The translations under genes and the position numbers were made by a program. From Agrobacterium arsenijevicii (GTDB taxonomy: Bacteria > Pseudomonadota > Alphaproteobacteria > Rhizobiales > Rhizobiaceae): DNA of 64,000 nt. This document shows, piece by piece, positions 63,238 through 64,000 of this stretch; positions within the stretch are counted from its first letter, which is position 1, and each line of letters starts with the position of its first letter. The notes under the pieces were generated by a model that saw nothing but the letters and a program-made list of their open reading frames with translations, was not told where the DNA came from and did no database searches. The DNA lies in NCBI GenBank assembly GCA_000949895.1, contig JWIT01000001.1, positions 62,001 to 126,000 on the forward strand. The letters are read 5' to 3'.

Positions 63238-64000
63238 CTACCGCTGCGGCAGCATCGTGCCCGTTTCGCGAAGGGCATTGTGCCAGGACAGCGCCTCTTC
63301 GAGGAGATGCGGCGTATGACCGCCGCGTGCCACCGCCCGCTGGTAATAGTCCGTCAGCGCATCGCGATAATGGGGATGTACACAGTTCGCGATAATGACC
63401 GCAGCGCGCTCACGCGGGGCAAGGCCGCGCAGATCGGCGAGCCCGATTTCGGTGACGAGGATATCCACATCATGTTCGGTATGGTCGACATGGCTGACCA
63501 TGGGCACGACGCTGGAAATCGCCCCACCCTTGGCAATCGATTTGGTGACGAAAATCGACATATAGGCGTTGCGGGCAAAGTCTCCCGAGCCGCCGATGCC
63601 GTTCATCATGTGGGTGCCGCCGACATGGGTGGAATTGACGTTTCCGTAGATATCGAATTCCAGCGCCGTATTGATGCCGATGATACCAAGGCGACGGATG
63701 ACTTCCGGATGGTTGCTGACCTCCTGCGGACGCAGGATCAGCCTGCTCTTGTAGTCGGCCAGTCGCGGCATGACCCGCTCGTTCATGGCGGAGGAGAGCG
63801 TTATCGACGAGCCTGAGGCGAAAACCAGCTTGCCCGCGTCGAAAAGCTCAAAGGTCGAGTCCTGCAGAACCTCCGAATACATTTTAAGATCGTGAAACGG
63901 CGTATCGATGAAGCCATGCATCACCGCATTGGCGATGGTGCCGATGCCGGCCTGGAGCGGCTGGAGTTCGTGGGTCATTCGACCGTGACGCACCTCGTTC
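63238..64000 (-). CDS. Acetyl-CoA hydrolase/transferase (C-terminal part; continues beyond window)
   Basis: The last 253 codons of a CoA-transferase-family enzyme. GIGTIANAVMHGF and GIGGSGDFARNAYMSIF are characteristic of succinyl-CoA:acetate and acetyl-CoA hydrolase/transferases, with the C-terminal VTEIGLADLRGLAPRERA block. The catalytic Glu region lies in the missing part or near the edge (INTALEFDIYGNVNSTHVGG contains the likely CoA-linked Glu). The gene runs off the right end of the window without a start codon, so it is partial only because of the window edge. Confidence 0.88.
   Translation of the reverse strand, partial: NEVRHGRMTHELQPLQAGIGTIANAVMHGFIDTPFHDLKMYSEVLQDSTFELFDAGKLVFASGSSITLSSAMNERVMPRLADYKSRLILRPQEVSNHPEVIRRLGIIGINTALEFDIYGNVNSTHVGGTHMMNGIGGSGDFARNAYMSIFVTKSIAKGGAISSVVPMVSHVDHTEHDVDILVTEIGLADLRGLAPRERAAVIIANCVHPHYRDALTDYYQRAVARGGHTPHLLEEALSWHNALRETGTMLPQR

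Noticed and set aside
1..64000. CRISPR arrays and rRNA genes
   Set aside because: No regularly spaced repeats or ribosomal RNA sequence were seen.

Overview
The window reads as chromosomal DNA of a Rhizobiaceae bacterium, most likely Agrobacterium. This rests on family-level recall and on the gene content: an S24/LexA-like regulator, a long-form dcd, metZ behind a SAM-II riboswitch, argD-argF-hslO, gcrA, phoR-pstSCAB-phoU-phoB, an fbp-type iron ABC transporter, and pgi, pyrE and pyrC. Most genes are GC-rich and carry ordinary alphaproteobacterial starts. No database search was possible, so names come from motifs and remembered families.

Layout. 0.1-7.4 kb: a regulator, then a small polysaccharide cluster (CE4 deacetylase, O-antigen ligase/polymerase, Wzx-like flippase, an orphan periplasmic binding protein, and a GT2 synthase with a MshEN-like N-terminal region). 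7.6-8.7 kb: a glycine-rich small protein and aquaporin Z. 8.8-22.5 kb: an accessory island at the 3' side of a tRNA-Gly(CCC) gene. It holds a decayed serine resolvase, a lipoprotein, two orphan immunity-type genes, a complete contact-dependent inhibition (CDI) locus (CdiB transporter, small lipoprotein, 2384-aa CdiA, overlapping immunity gene), and a tyrosine integrase broken by a one-base slip. 22.6-30.1 kb: dcd, SAM-II riboswitch-metZ, apaG, hslO, argF, argD and gcrA. 30.4-39.5 kb: the phosphate regulon, transcribed leftward from phoR to phoB with PHO boxes before phoR and pstS, then divergent ppk2. 39.5-43.5 kb: conserved hypotheticals, a nitronate monooxygenase, tRNA-Thr(CGT) and very small membrane proteins. 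43.6-51 kb: an iron block of AraC regulator, TonB-dependent receptor, FbpB, FbpA and FbpC; three TGA-N9-TCA iron-type operators lie exactly in its promoter regions. 51.3-64 kb: fadD-like ligase, pgi, an ornithine-carbamoyltransferase-like protein without the usual carbamoyl-phosphate motif, two esterases, a fructokinase, pyrE, pyrC, a proline-racemase-family enzyme, a lipoprotein hydrolase and a truncated acetyl-CoA hydrolase/transferase.

The most interesting parts are (i) the CDI locus, whose C-terminal tip shows an Arg/Tyr/GGGNQ pattern like TNT-type NAD glycohydrolases, with a lipoprotein between cdiB and cdiA and a trail of orphan immunity genes; (ii) the gcrA upstream region, where four GANTC methylation sites with all four central bases lie within 37 bp, next to a CtrA-like site; (iii) the metZ leader, where a hexamer in the SAM-II variable loop, an antiterminator arm and a terminator arm can pair in mutually exclusive ways; and (iv) the argD promoter, which would start transcription at the edge of a terminator-like hairpin.
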